From an uncultured Lachnospiraceae bacterium (lineage in GTDB: Bacteria > Bacillota > Clostridia > Lachnospirales > Lachnospiraceae), in NCBI GenBank assembly GCA_947626745.1, contig CANQTF010000007.1:47084-111083 (forward strand): a stretch of DNA of 64,000 nt. The letters are read 5' to 3'. This document shows, in pieces, positions 8,882 through 17,613 of the stretch. A model generated the notes under the pieces. That model had not been told where the DNA came from and searched no databases. It worked only from the letters and a program-made list of their open reading frames with translations. The position numbers and the translations under genes are program-made. Each line of letters starts with the position of its first letter. The first letter of the stretch is position 1.

Positions 8882-9871
8882 ATGGCGATGAATATTCTGA
8901 TACTCAGCGCAGGTACGAGAAATAAAATAGTGCAGTATTTCAAGCGGGAAGTGGGCAGCGCGGGACGCGTGGTCGCAACGGACTGCAGTAATCTGGCTCC
9001 GGCCGTCTATGATGCGGACGCGTTTTATCTCGTTCCGCGGATCACTGCGCCGGATTATCTGGAATGCATACTGGACATCTGTAAGAAAGAGCATATTGAC
9101 GGTGTGTTCTCGCTGATCGACCCTGAACTGAGCCTTTTGGCGCGCGAGAGGGAACGGTTTCTGGAAATCGGAACAACACCCGTTATCTCACCCTATGATC
9201 TGGTGGAGACCTGTTTTGACAAATATCGCATGTTTCTTATGCTGCAAAAAATGAATATACCGACCGGTAAGTGTTATGTGAAGAAGAAGGATTTTTTCGA
9301 TGCCGTCGGCCGCGGCGAGATATCCTATCCTGTTTTTGTCAAGCCGGTAAAAGGAAGCGCCAGCATCAACATCAACCAGGCGGGCAGCGATGAGGAGATC
9401 GACCTTCTGTTCCGGCTGTATGACGATCTGATGATCCAAGAGTACATGAACGGGCAGGAGTACGGCGCTGATGTGTATGTCGATATGAAGTCGGGAAAGT
9501 GTACGTCGGTTTTTGTGAAGAAAAAGATCAAGATGCGCGCCGGAGAGACGGATAAATCGGTGTCGGTCAAGGACCCGAGACTGTTTGCCATGCTGCGGGA
9601 TTTTGCGGAGCGCTGCGGATTTGTCGGCATGATTGATATTGATATTTTCCTGATAGGTGGAGTATATTATATCTCAGAGGTGAATCCCCGCTTCGGCGGC
9701 GGCTATCCGCATGCCTATGTCTGCGGGGTCAACATGCCGAGGCAGGTGCTGGTCAATCTGAGCGGCGGGGAGAATCCGGTAACGATAGGAGATTATCGGG
9801 AAAATATATGCATGATGAAGTACAATGAGATCGCAGTACAGGATATGAGCGGAGAACAGATCGTCCCGTGA
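8882..9871 (+). CDS. ATP-grasp carboxylate-amine ligase (CarB-like)
   Basis: About 329 residues: an N-terminal pre-ATP-grasp Rossmann part (MNILILSAGTRNKIVQYF), a central ATP-binding lid (YPVFVKPVKGSASIN), and a metal-binding C-terminal motif ISEVNPRFGGGYPHAY around E266 and N268. ATP-grasp enzymes form an acyl phosphate from a carboxylate and couple it to an amine. Here it sits between a PLP enzyme and a PglA-like glycosyltransferase, downstream of an amino-sugar pathway lacking PglD. Acylation of the sugar 4-amine with an amino acid is an attractive inference, not something shown by sequence. ATG 8888 is an equally good start; GAAAGG lies upstream of both. Confidence 0.8.
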   Translation: MAMNILILSAGTRNKIVQYFKREVGSAGRVVATDCSNLAPAVYDADAFYLVPRITAPDYLECILDICKKEHIDGVFSLIDPELSLLARERERFLEIGTTPVISPYDLVETCFDKYRMFLMLQKMNIPTGKCYVKKKDFFDAVGRGEISYPVFVKPVKGSASININQAGSDEEIDLLFRLYDDLMIQEYMNGQEYGADVYVDMKSGKCTSVFVKKKIKMRAGETDKSVSVKDPRLFAMLRDFAERCGFVGMIDIDIFLIGGVYYISEVNPRFGGGYPHAYVCGVNMPRQVLVNLSGGENPVTIGDYRENICMMKYNEIAVQDMSGEQIVP

Positions 9872-9907
9872 CGGCGGGAGCGTTCGGGGAAGAGAGTCGG
9901 TGACGTT

Positions 9908-11005
9908 ATGGCTGAAAGAAAAAGAGTGCTGATACTCGCCAATTCATTGGGCGGTCTATATGATTTCAGAAACGAGTTCGTCGTGGCGCTGTTAAGGGAA
10001 AACGAGGTCTATGTCAGTGTGCCGGACGAGGTCAGGAAAGAGGAGATATGCGCCGAGGGAGCGCAGGTCATACATACGGATATCAACAGGCGGGGTGTCA
10101 ATCCGCTGCAGGATATCAGACTGTATTTGGCTTATCGCAGACTGATGCGGGAGCTTAAGCCGGACATTGTCGTCACCTACACGATCAAGCCCAACATCTA
10201 CGGCGGCTTTTGCGCGCGCAGACTGCATATCCCTTATATTTCCACCATTACCGGTCTGGGCGGCGCGTTTGACAGAAACGGATTGTTTGTCAGACTGATC
10301 GTCGGCATGTACCGGGCGGGGGTGAAAAACGCCGGCTGCGTTTTTTTTCAAAATGCGGAGAACCGGGATATTTTTCGCTCGTATCATATAGCCGGCAAGG
10401 GGGAAAGGCTGGTTATGGGGTCCGGCGTGAATCTGTCGCGCCATCCGTTTGTGCCTTATCCGGAGAACGGCGAGACGCGCTTTTTGTATGTGGGCCGTGT
10501 GATGAGGGAGCGAGGGATCTTAGAGTTTATCGAGGCGGCCAAGGCGCTGCACAGCGACAAGGTGTTTTTCGATATTTTGGGCGCATGCGACGAGGACTAT
10601 CAGGATATGCTGGATGCGCTGGAGCGCGAGGGGGTCGTCAGGCAGCTGGGCTTCCACACGGATGTGCATCCGTATCTGGCGCAGGCGAGCGCCGTCGTTG
10701 TGGCATCTTTTCACGAGGGCATGTCCAACTCGCTGATCGAGGCTGCCGCGACGGGCAGACCGGTGATCGCCTCGAATATCAGCGGCTGCATGGAGGCTTT
10801 TGAAGAGGGCAGGACGGGTTTCGGTTTTACGCCCGGACATGCCGACGAGCTGATCGCAGCGCTGAAAAAATTTCTGTCGCTCTCCCCGGAGGAGCGCGGC
10901 CGTATGGGGCGCGCAGGAAGAGAGAAGATGGAGCGGGAGTTTGACAGAGAGCATGTCACCGCCGCTTACATGGAAGAAGTGCATCGGATCATGCAGCAGC
11001 CGTAA
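9908..11005 (+). CDS. PglA-like GT4 glycosyltransferase
   Basis: A 365-residue GT-B fold enzyme, likely cytoplasmic and membrane-associated, using a nucleotide-sugar donor to extend the first lipid-linked sugar. The N-terminal half has PDIVVTYTIKPNIYGG and TITGLGGAF, as in the PglA/CapM/WbpX group. The C-terminal half has FLYVGRVMRERGILEFIEAA and the GT4 EX7E signature in FHEGMSNSLIEAAATG. Being third in line after the PglC-like transferase, it probably adds the second sugar, as PglA does in Campylobacter. Donor identity is not readable. A GTG-rich 36-bp gap separates it from the ATP-grasp gene. Confidence 0.85.
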   Translation: MAERKRVLILANSLGGLYDFRNEFVVALLRENEVYVSVPDEVRKEEICAEGAQVIHTDINRRGVNPLQDIRLYLAYRRLMRELKPDIVVTYTIKPNIYGGFCARRLHIPYISTITGLGGAFDRNGLFVRLIVGMYRAGVKNAGCVFFQNAENRDIFRSYHIAGKGERLVMGSGVNLSRHPFVPYPENGETRFLYVGRVMRERGILEFIEAAKALHSDKVFFDILGACDEDYQDMLDALEREGVVRQLGFHTDVHPYLAQASAVVVASFHEGMSNSLIEAAATGRPVIASNISGCMEAFEEGRTGFGFTPGHADELIAALKKFLSLSPEERGRMGRAGREKMEREFDREHVTAAYMEEVHRIMQQP

Positions 11006-11067
11006 AGATTGGGCGCTCTGACCGGGGCATGGATAGATCACACAAAGAGAAAGGCAGGTAAACGGAA

Positions 11068-12384
11068 TTGGATCTGTATGAAAAGATAGTAAACGGCGAG
11101 GAAAAACTGTCCTTGGTCGGTCTGGGCTACGTCGGAATGCCGATAGCGGTCGCTTTTGCGAGAAAGATCAAAGTAGTGGGCTTTGATCTGAACGCCGAGA
11201 AGATCGGGCTGTATCGCAGCGGTATCGACCCGACCAATGAGGTGGGCGATGAAGTCATCAGAAATACCACGGTGGATTTTACGGCGGATGCCGCCAAGCT
11301 GCGCGAGGCCAAATTCCATATCGTGGCCGTTCCCACGCCGGTCAAGCCGGATCACACACCGGATCTTTCGCCGGTGGAAGGCGCGAGCCGTATCCTCGGG
11401 CAGAACCTGACGAAGGGCTCGGTCGTAGTGTATGAGTCCACCGTGTATCCGGGTGTGACCGAGGACATCTGCGTGCCGATCCTAGAGCGGGAGTCGGGCT
11501 TAAAGTGCGGCGTGGATTTTAAGATCGGCTACTCGCCGGAGCGGATCAATCCCGGCGACAAGGTACACAGGCTGGAGACGATCACCAAGATTGTGTCCGG
11601 TATGGACGAGGAGACGCTCGACACGGTCGCCAGGGTGTACGAGCTCGTGGTGGATGCGGGCGTGTACCGCGCGCAGGCCATTAAGGTGGCAGAGGCGGCC
11701 AAGGTGATCGAGAACAGCCAGAGAGATATCAATATCGCATTTATGAACGAGCTTTCCATTATTTTTCACAAGATGGGGATCGATACGCTGGAGGTGCTCG
11801 AGGCTGCGGGGACCAAGTGGAATTTCCTGCCCTTTAGACCCGGTCTGGTAGGCGGCCACTGTATCGGCGTGGATCCCTACTATCTGACCTATAAGTCGGA
11901 AGAACTCGGCTATCATTCGCGCATTATCCTTGCCGGCAGACGTATCAACGATGAGATGGGCAAATATGTTGCGGAGAGCCTTGTGAAGAGTCTGATCAAG
12001 GTGAGTGTGCCGGTGAAAGGCGCAAAGGTTGCGATCCTCGGCTTCACCTTTAAGGAAAACTGTCCCGACACGAGAAATACGAAGGTGATAGATATATACA
12101 ACGAACTGGCGGAATATGATATCCACCCGCTTGTGGTCGATCCGGCGGCCGATGCTGACGAGGCAAAGCGCTTGTACGGTCTGTCTTTCGGCAGACTCGA
12201 AGATGTCAGGGACATGGACGCGGTGATCGTTGCGGTCGCCCATGATGCGTTTAAGGATCTCGAAAAAGCGGATTTTGATAAGTTCTACAGAGCGGGTAAC
12301 ACGAAGAAGGTGCTTGTGGACATCAAAGGCATTCTTGACAAGGAAGCGTATCAGACGGCGGATTATCATTATTGGAGATTATAA
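11068..12384 (+). CDS. UDP-N-acetylhexosamine 6-dehydrogenase (WbpO/TviB/WbpA group)
   Basis: The 438-residue enzyme should oxidise C6 of a UDP-HexNAc to the uronic acid with two NAD+. It has an N-terminal NAD-binding GLGYVGMPIAVAFA, VAVPTPVKPDHTPDL, the substrate region YSPERINPGDKVHRL, the catalytic cysteine C265 in GGHCIGVDPYYL, and a C-terminal domain with LGFTFKENCPDTRNTKV. This combination is typical of the WbpO/TviB/WbpA branch. The start is TTG after AAGGCAGG; no ATG or GTG fits nearby. With the C4-epimerase at 13767 it would give UDP-GalNAcA, the TviB/TviC route. One membrane-protein gene is wedged between them. Confidence 0.88.
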   Translation: MDLYEKIVNGEEKLSLVGLGYVGMPIAVAFARKIKVVGFDLNAEKIGLYRSGIDPTNEVGDEVIRNTTVDFTADAAKLREAKFHIVAVPTPVKPDHTPDLSPVEGASRILGQNLTKGSVVVYESTVYPGVTEDICVPILERESGLKCGVDFKIGYSPERINPGDKVHRLETITKIVSGMDEETLDTVARVYELVVDAGVYRAQAIKVAEAAKVIENSQRDINIAFMNELSIIFHKMGIDTLEVLEAAGTKWNFLPFRPGLVGGHCIGVDPYYLTYKSEELGYHSRIILAGRRINDEMGKYVAESLVKSLIKVSVPVKGAKVAILGFTFKENCPDTRNTKVIDIYNELAEYDIHPLVVDPAADADEAKRLYGLSFGRLEDVRDMDAVIVAVAHDAFKDLEKADFDKFYRAGNTKKVLVDIKGILDKEAYQTADYHYWRL

Positions 12385-12385
12385 A

Positions 12386-13762
12386 GTGACCGGAAACCAT
12401 AGGAAAAACTGGCTTTTTTTCATAGGGCTGCTGCTTTTTTTTCTGGGAATGTATGCCCGGTACGGCATCGGTGTCTACAATGATTCCGAACAGTATATCA
12501 CCATGCACATTCACAGGGAGCCTCTGTATCCGCTGTTTCTGGCGTTGTTTCGGGCCATGGCGGGAGCGGATGCCGGCCTGAAGCTTGCCGTTATCGTGCA
12601 GGGTATCCTTGCCGCGGGCAGTATTTTCTGTCTGGCGGAATATCTGCGCAGAAGGTTTTCGCTGGGCTTTGCGGGAGAGCTTGCGCTGATCCTCCTGCAG
12701 CTTGCGCCGCATATCGTCACCAGATATGTCTCCGCATACGGTATTTTTATAGAGAACTCGATCATGAGCGAGGCGCTCTGTATGCCGCTGTTTCAGATCT
12801 ATATGCTGTTCCTGCTGCGCATGGTCTTTGAGGGAAAGAAGACGGACATTTTGTGGGGAGCAGTCTTCGCATGGCTGCTCTCCATGACGAGAGGGCAGAT
12901 GATGGCCGCTGTTTTGGTCTGGTTTGTCGTCTGGTGCGGCGTGTCGGTCGCCCGCAGACAATATCGGACGATCATAGCGGCTGTTCTGGCGGTGGCGTGT
13001 GCTTTCGGACTGCGAAGCCTTGCGGTACACACTTACAATTATTTCGTGACGGGATATTTCATGGGAAATACTTACGGGCAGGTCAATCTGTTGACGAACG
13101 TGATCTATGCGTGCGATCAAGAGGACGGGGAAGTGTTCGAGGAGGACAGCCGCGAAAGGAACTTCTTCGATCGATTCTATGCCGAGGCCGACGAGGCGGG
13201 CGCCAATTATCGATACGGCGGAGACACTTTTGAGGAGCGCGCCGCACATTTGGAGGACTGCCATGACACCTTGAAATTCGAGGTGCTGGATGCGGGATTT
13301 TCCAAGCATTTCTGGGACTATGCCGCGGACATGGACTATTATAAAGTGAGCCGGATGTCGGACGAGACTGCCGGCGTGATGATCGTCGGGCTGCTGCCGG
13401 GCTGTTTCGGCCAATGGCTGTACGACTATGCGCTGCTGTGTTCCCGCGGCTTTATCCGCAGTATAGCCGTGGTACACCCGCTGATCAACTGGCTTGCGCT
13501 GTTTGCGTATGCGGCGGCGGCCGCGCTGGCCGTATGGCGGCTCTGCCGAGAGAAAAAAAGCGATGCGGCATGGTTCATGCTGATCGCGCTGTTGGCCATC
13601 ACGGCGAATGTCTGTGCAACTTCCCTTACGATCATGTGCCTTTCACGTTACATGATCTATGGGTTTTCGATCTTTTATATGGCGTTTTTCCTGTTGGGAA
13701 GAGAATATCTGCCGGATATCCGGCGACGGCTGCAAAAGAGGATAAAGAAGAGAGAGGTTTAA
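12386..13762 (+). CDS. Polytopic GT-C-like membrane protein (paralogue of the 57223 gene)
   Basis: About 458 residues with a short basic N-terminus, roughly ten helices and no signal peptide cleavage site. The first periplasmic loop carries NDSEQYI and, shortly after, HREPLYPLF. An acidic residue pair plus this HRE/YP pattern recurs in the gene at 57223 (HREGVMPTYPFF), so the two are diverged paralogues. The layout suggests a GT-C transferase using polyprenyl-phosphate sugars, but I do not recognise a named family. I set the start at GTG 12386, one base after the preceding stop, with GGAG at 12374-12377. The frame is open further upstream but would overlap the dehydrogenase. A soluble loop of about 110 residues follows the middle helices. 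Confidence 0.7.
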   Translation: MTGNHRKNWLFFIGLLLFFLGMYARYGIGVYNDSEQYITMHIHREPLYPLFLALFRAMAGADAGLKLAVIVQGILAAGSIFCLAEYLRRRFSLGFAGELALILLQLAPHIVTRYVSAYGIFIENSIMSEALCMPLFQIYMLFLLRMVFEGKKTDILWGAVFAWLLSMTRGQMMAAVLVWFVVWCGVSVARRQYRTIIAAVLAVACAFGLRSLAVHTYNYFVTGYFMGNTYGQVNLLTNVIYACDQEDGEVFEEDSRERNFFDRFYAEADEAGANYRYGGDTFEERAAHLEDCHDTLKFEVLDAGFSKHFWDYAADMDYYKVSRMSDETAGVMIVGLLPGCFGQWLYDYALLCSRGFIRSIAVVHPLINWLALFAYAAAAALAVWRLCREKKSDAAWFMLIALLAITANVCATSLTIMCLSRYMIYGFSIFYMAFFLLGREYLPDIRRRLQKRIKKREV

Positions 13763-13766
13763 GAAC

Positions 13767-14744
13767 ATGGGATTTCGGGAATTGCAATTTGATGCGGACA
13801 GTATTTTTCTGGTCACCGGCGGGGCGGGCTTCATCGGTTCCAATATCTGTGAAGCGCTGATCGATATGGGGTACACCGTGCGCTGTCTGGATAATCTTTC
13901 CACCGGCAAATACGAGAATATCGAACCGCTCACGGCGAATGAGAGATTTACGTTTATCGAGGGCGACATACGGGATATGGACACTTGCATGGAGGCGGTA
14001 AAAGGCGTCCGCTATGTGCTCAATCAGGCCGCGTGGGGCAGCGTTCCGCGCAGCATCGAGATGCCGCTCCTGTACGAGGAGATCAATATCCGCGGCACGC
14101 TGAATATGATGGAGGCGGCCAGGCAGAGCGGCGTCAGGAAGTTTGTGTATGCCTCCAGTTCTTCGGTGTACGGCGATTCCACTGAACTGCCGAAACGCGA
14201 AGGGCATGAGGGCAGGGTCCTCTCACCGTACGCGCTGACCAAGAAGGTGGATGAGGAGTACGGAAGGCTGTACAAGGAGCTGTACGGTCTGGACACGTAT
14301 GGGCTGCGATATTTCAATGTTTTCGGGCGCAGACAGGATCCGGAGGGCATGTATGCCGCCGTGATCCCGAAATTCCTCAGGCAGCTTCTGCACGGTGAGA
14401 CGCCGACGATCAACGGTGACGGCAGACAGTCTAGGGACTTCACATACATCGATAACGTGATAGAGGCCAATCTGCGGGCATGTCTGGCTTCCTCGGACGC
14501 TGCCGGACAGGCCTTTAATATCGGAGCGGGCGGACGTCTGTTCCTCATCGACATCTACGAGCATCTGTGCAGGGCGCTCAACATAGATGTAGAGCCGAAT
14601 TACGGGCCGCCGAGAAAGGGAGACGTGCGCGACTCCAACGCGGATATCAGCAAGGCGCGCGAACTGCTCGGTTACGATCCGGAATACGATTTTGAAAAAG
14701 GTATCGCACTGGCGATCGATTGGTATAAGGAATATTTAAAATGA
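13767..14744 (+). CDS. UDP-GlcNAc/GalNAc(A) C4-epimerase, WbpP/TviC type
   Basis: An extended SDR of 325 residues with the NAD motif VTGGAGFIGSN, the serine of YASSSSVYGDS, and the catalytic YALTK. NVFGRRQDPEGMYAAVIPKF and the signature AAWGSVPRSIE are typical of WbpP/TviC/WbgU epimerases, which invert C4 of N-acetylated UDP-hexosamines or their uronates. A strong GAGAGAGG precedes the ATG. Its stop overlaps the next start (ATGA at 14741-14744). Together with the dehydrogenase at 11068 it supports a UDP-GalNAcA supply for this glycan. Confidence 0.88.
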   Translation: MGFRELQFDADSIFLVTGGAGFIGSNICEALIDMGYTVRCLDNLSTGKYENIEPLTANERFTFIEGDIRDMDTCMEAVKGVRYVLNQAAWGSVPRSIEMPLLYEEINIRGTLNMMEAARQSGVRKFVYASSSSVYGDSTELPKREGHEGRVLSPYALTKKVDEEYGRLYKELYGLDTYGLRYFNVFGRRQDPEGMYAAVIPKFLRQLLHGETPTINGDGRQSRDFTYIDNVIEANLRACLASSDAAGQAFNIGAGGRLFLIDIYEHLCRALNIDVEPNYGPPRKGDVRDSNADISKARELLGYDPEYDFEKGIALAIDWYKEYLK

Positions 14745-15493
14745 CAGGTACAAAGATCGCGGTCCGCATGGACGATATCACGCCTGATATGGACTGGGAC
14801 AACTTTTCGTTTTTCTGCAGACTTTTTCGTGAGACAGGCATTGCGCCGCTGCTCGGCATCGTGCCGGACAACCGTGACCCCAAGCTGAGGCGGGGGGGGG
14901 TAAACGCGGATTTCGGCCAGGTGATGCGCGGGCTGGCAGAGGAAGGGTATGTCTTTGCCATGCATGGCTATCAACATCTCTATACGACGAAAAAGGGCGG
15001 GCTGTTCCCGCTCAACCGCAGCTCCGAATTCGCCGGACTGCCCTATGAGAAACAGCGGGAAATGCTGTTATGCGGGCGCAAGGAGCTGGAGAGATATGGT
15101 ATCCGCACCGATATCTTTATGGCGCCGTCGCATTCCTATGACAGGAATACGCTCCGCGCCCTGAAGGAGACGGGCTTTGCCAGAATGACGGACGGCTTCG
15201 GCAAGCGGCCCTATCTGTACCGGGGGATCACCTTTTATCCGATCTCTTTCCGGAAGGCGCGGAGTCTGAAAGGAAAAAACGGGGTGACGACGCTCGTGAT
15301 CCACGCCAACACGGTCACGGAGGCGGACAGAGAGCGGTATGCCCGTATGTTCAGGGAACACAGAGAAAATATGATCTCCTATACGGAGTATCTCAATATG
15401 CCCTCGGTCGCGCGGCATGCGCCCGGTATGGCCGGGGAATATCTGCTGGCAAAGTGCAAGTATCTGCTTGTCAGGCTGAGGAGCAGACTTTGA
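14741..15493 (+). CDS. DUF2334 polysaccharide-deacetylase-like protein with G9 tract
   Basis: A 250-residue NodB-barrel protein without a signal peptide. Predicted metal ligands are D11/D12 in RMDDIT and H75/H79 in HGYQH, with APSHSYD further on. This is the DUF2334 arrangement, so hydrolysis of an N- or O-acyl group on a sugar is likely but unproven. It is translationally coupled to the C4-epimerase (ATGA) and followed by a sugar formyltransferase, which suggests that acetyl removal and re-acylation may be linked. Nine consecutive G bases (14892-14900, codons for RRGG) lie in the first third. Loss or gain of one G would truncate the protein, so expression may be phase-variable. Confidence 0.8.
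   Translation: MTGTKIAVRMDDITPDMDWDNFSFFCRLFRETGIAPLLGIVPDNRDPKLRRGGVNADFGQVMRGLAEEGYVFAMHGYQHLYTTKKGGLFPLNRSSEFAGLPYEKQREMLLCGRKELERYGIRTDIFMAPSHSYDRNTLRALKETGFARMTDGFGKRPYLYRGITFYPISFRKARSLKGKNGVTTLVIHANTVTEADRERYARMFREHRENMISYTEYLNMPSVARHAPGMAGEYLLAKCKYLLVRLRSRL
14892..14900 (+). repeat. G9 homopolymer in the deacetylase gene
   Basis: Nine consecutive G residues fall within codons 51-53 of the DUF2334 gene. With nine Gs the frame is intact. A change of one or two Gs would shift it. Runs of G this long occur only three times in the window, all in decoration-type genes. Confidence 0.9.
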
Positions 15494-15538
15494 GGCCGTT
15501 CGCCATTTTGGCAAAGCGGCAGGGAGGAACAGGCGAAG

Positions 15539-16459
15539 ATGCGATACAAAGTAGTCGTGTTCGGCGTGAAAGACACGTCTGAGAATATCGTGGAATTTAT
15601 TCAGAACACCATTTGTCCGGTGGATCTGGTGATCACCATAAGCCCGGAAGTGACAAAGAAAAATCAGGTGTCGGGTTACAAGGGGCTGTCGTTTTTGACG
15701 GAAAAGTACGGCATTCCCGTACACGAAGCGGACAGCTATTTTCTGACAGACGAGAAGACGCAGCGCTTCCTGCAGGAAAACGAGTTCGATATCGGCATCT
15801 CCATGGGCTGGCAGAGGCTGATCCCGGCGAGCGTGCTGGAGCGTTTCCGCTGCGGCATCTATGGCTTTCACGGCAACTGCGGCTATCTTCCTTTCGGGCG
15901 GGGGCGTTCGCCGCTCAACTGGTCGATCATTTTGGGGGACACCCGATTCAACCTGAATCTGTTCCGCTATGACGAGAAGGCGGACAGTCCGAATATCTTT
16001 GCGACGGAGATGTTTTCCATCACGCCCCACGACGATATCAGGACGGCGCAGTACAAAAACATGATCTGTTCCAAGAACCTGATCCGCAGACTGCTCAAGG
16101 CTTACGAGGAGGACAGCATTTCTGTCCGCACGGACTCTAAGGATTTTGATTCATGGTATGAGAAACGGACGGCGGCGGACGGCAAGATCGATTTTCACGG
16201 CAGGACAAGGGATATCTACAATTTGATCCGCGGCGTGGCGGCACCGTTCCCGGGGGCATTCGCAATGTGCGGAGAGGACAAGGTGACCGTGTGGAAGGCG
16301 AAGCCCTTTGACGAGATGATAGATTTCTCGGCCTATGCGCCGGGAGAGATCATAGATGTGTTTGACGGCAGACCGATCGTGCGCACGGTGGACGGCTCCC
16401 TGCTGATCGACAGCTATGAGTGCGGGAAAGAATTGAAGGCGGGCGATATCTTACAATGA
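15539..16459 (+). CDS. Sugar N-formyltransferase (formyl-THF dependent)
   Basis: A 306-residue formyltransferase-family protein that would transfer a formyl group from N10-formyl-THF to an amino group of a nucleotide sugar. The catalytic histidine is H111 in GIYGFHGNCGYLPFGRGRSPL, and the acidic partner is likely the Asp of RYDEKADSP. The Asn normally two residues before the histidine (NxH) is Gly here, and the loop to LP is two residues longer than in ArnA-type enzymes. The C-terminal part (about 205-306) looks like the usual OB-like domain. Likely substrates are the 4-amino sugar from PglE or the deacetylase product. It ends in an ATGA overlap with the next GT4. Confidence 0.82.
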   Translation: MRYKVVVFGVKDTSENIVEFIQNTICPVDLVITISPEVTKKNQVSGYKGLSFLTEKYGIPVHEADSYFLTDEKTQRFLQENEFDIGISMGWQRLIPASVLERFRCGIYGFHGNCGYLPFGRGRSPLNWSIILGDTRFNLNLFRYDEKADSPNIFATEMFSITPHDDIRTAQYKNMICSKNLIRRLLKAYEEDSISVRTDSKDFDSWYEKRTAADGKIDFHGRTRDIYNLIRGVAAPFPGAFAMCGEDKVTVWKAKPFDEMIDFSAYAPGEIIDVFDGRPIVRTVDGSLLIDSYECGKELKAGDILQ

Positions 16460-17613
16460 CAGAACCGATTCGCATACTGCATGTTCTCGGCGGCACCGGG
16501 CTCGGCGGAGCGGAAAGCCGCATCATGGATCTGTACCGCCATATGGACAGAGAGCGGATACAGTTTGACTTCCTTGTCCACAGCAGCGCGGTGAAGCGCG
16601 CCGGAGACGATGCGTCAGGCAGAGAACCGCAGTTCTATGATGAAGAGATCACAGCTATGGGGGGACGGATCTATGTGCTCCCCAAATTTAAAGTGTACAA
16701 TTACTTTGCTTATCGAAACGCAGTAAAAGCGTTTTTTGCGGCGCATCACGACTATCGTGTGGTGCAGGGCCACATGACGAGCACTGCGTCCGTCTATCTT
16801 CCCCTTGCAAAGCGCGCCGGCATACCGATCACCGTTGCGCATTCCAGAAGCGCGGGAACGGGAACGGGATTGAAGGCGGCGGTCACGAAGCTGATGCGGA
16901 AAAATCTGTACCGCAAAACGGATTACTGTTTTGCCTGTTCCGAGGCGGCCGGCATCGACGCTTTCGGCGCGCGGCGTGTGCAGGAGGGCAGGGTCAGGAT
17001 CATACACAATGCCATAGACGTAGCGCGGTTTACCTACGATGCGGATAAGCGGCGCGCCATGCGCAGCCGGCTGAACATAGAGGACAAACTGGTGCTGGGC
17101 CATGTGGGGCGATTCGACCGCCCGAAGAATCATCCCTATCTCATCAGGATCTTTGCGGCGGTCTGTGCCGTGCGGGACGATGCCGTGCTGCTTTTGGTCG
17201 GAGACGGCGAGGGCAGGGAAGCGGCGAAGCGTCAGTGCGAGAGCCTTGGCATCGGGGATAAAGTGCTGTTCGCGGGAAACCAGAAGCAGCCCGAGGACTA
17301 TTATCAGGCCTTTGATTTCTTTCTTCTGCCGTCCTTCTATGAAGGGCTGCCCGGCGCGCTGGTGGAAGCACAGGCCGCGGGGCTTAAGTGTCTGGTGTCG
17401 GATACGGTGACCAGAGAGGCGCAGGCGACGGCGCTTGTCACCTATATGAGCATCGGGCTGCCGCCGGAAGCGTGGGCGCGGGAGCTTCTTGCGCAGACGG
17501 GCTACGACAGAAGGAATACTTATCAGGAACTGTCAGAGAGCGGTTTCGATGTGCGTGTACAGGCGGAGGATTACATGAATTTCTATTTGAACGGAGATTG
17601 TTCGGGGTTATGA
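16456..17613 (+). CDS. GT4 glycosyltransferase
   Basis: About 385 residues with the GT-B layout: N-terminal RILHVLGGTGLGGAESRIMDLYR, a linker, then GHVGRFDRPKNHPYLIRIF and the EX7E signature FYEGLPGALVEAQA. The family transfers sugars from nucleotide donors to lipid-linked acceptors on the cytoplasmic face. The start is ATG 16456, which overlaps the formyltransferase stop (ATGA); the frame is open further upstream but would run into that gene. The end also overlaps the next gene (ATGA at 17610). It resembles EpsF-like capsule GT4 enzymes. Donor and linkage are unknown. Confidence 0.85.
   Translation: MTEPIRILHVLGGTGLGGAESRIMDLYRHMDRERIQFDFLVHSSAVKRAGDDASGREPQFYDEEITAMGGRIYVLPKFKVYNYFAYRNAVKAFFAAHHDYRVVQGHMTSTASVYLPLAKRAGIPITVAHSRSAGTGTGLKAAVTKLMRKNLYRKTDYCFACSEAAGIDAFGARRVQEGRVRIIHNAIDVARFTYDADKRRAMRSRLNIEDKLVLGHVGRFDRPKNHPYLIRIFAAVCAVRDDAVLLLVGDGEGREAAKRQCESLGIGDKVLFAGNQKQPEDYYQAFDFFLLPSFYEGLPGALVEAQAAGLKCLVSDTVTREAQATALVTYMSIGLPPEAWARELLAQTGYDRRNTYQELSESGFDVRVQAEDYMNFYLNGDCSGL

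Noticed and set aside
12386..13762. PglB-type oligosaccharyltransferase
   Set aside because: No WWDxG motif is present here or in the other polytopic proteins at 3, 29979 and 57223.
17388..17609. Longer N-terminus for the 17610 GT4
   Set aside because: It would overlap the previous gene by more than 200 bp and does not resemble the GT4 N-terminus, which begins at ATG 17610.
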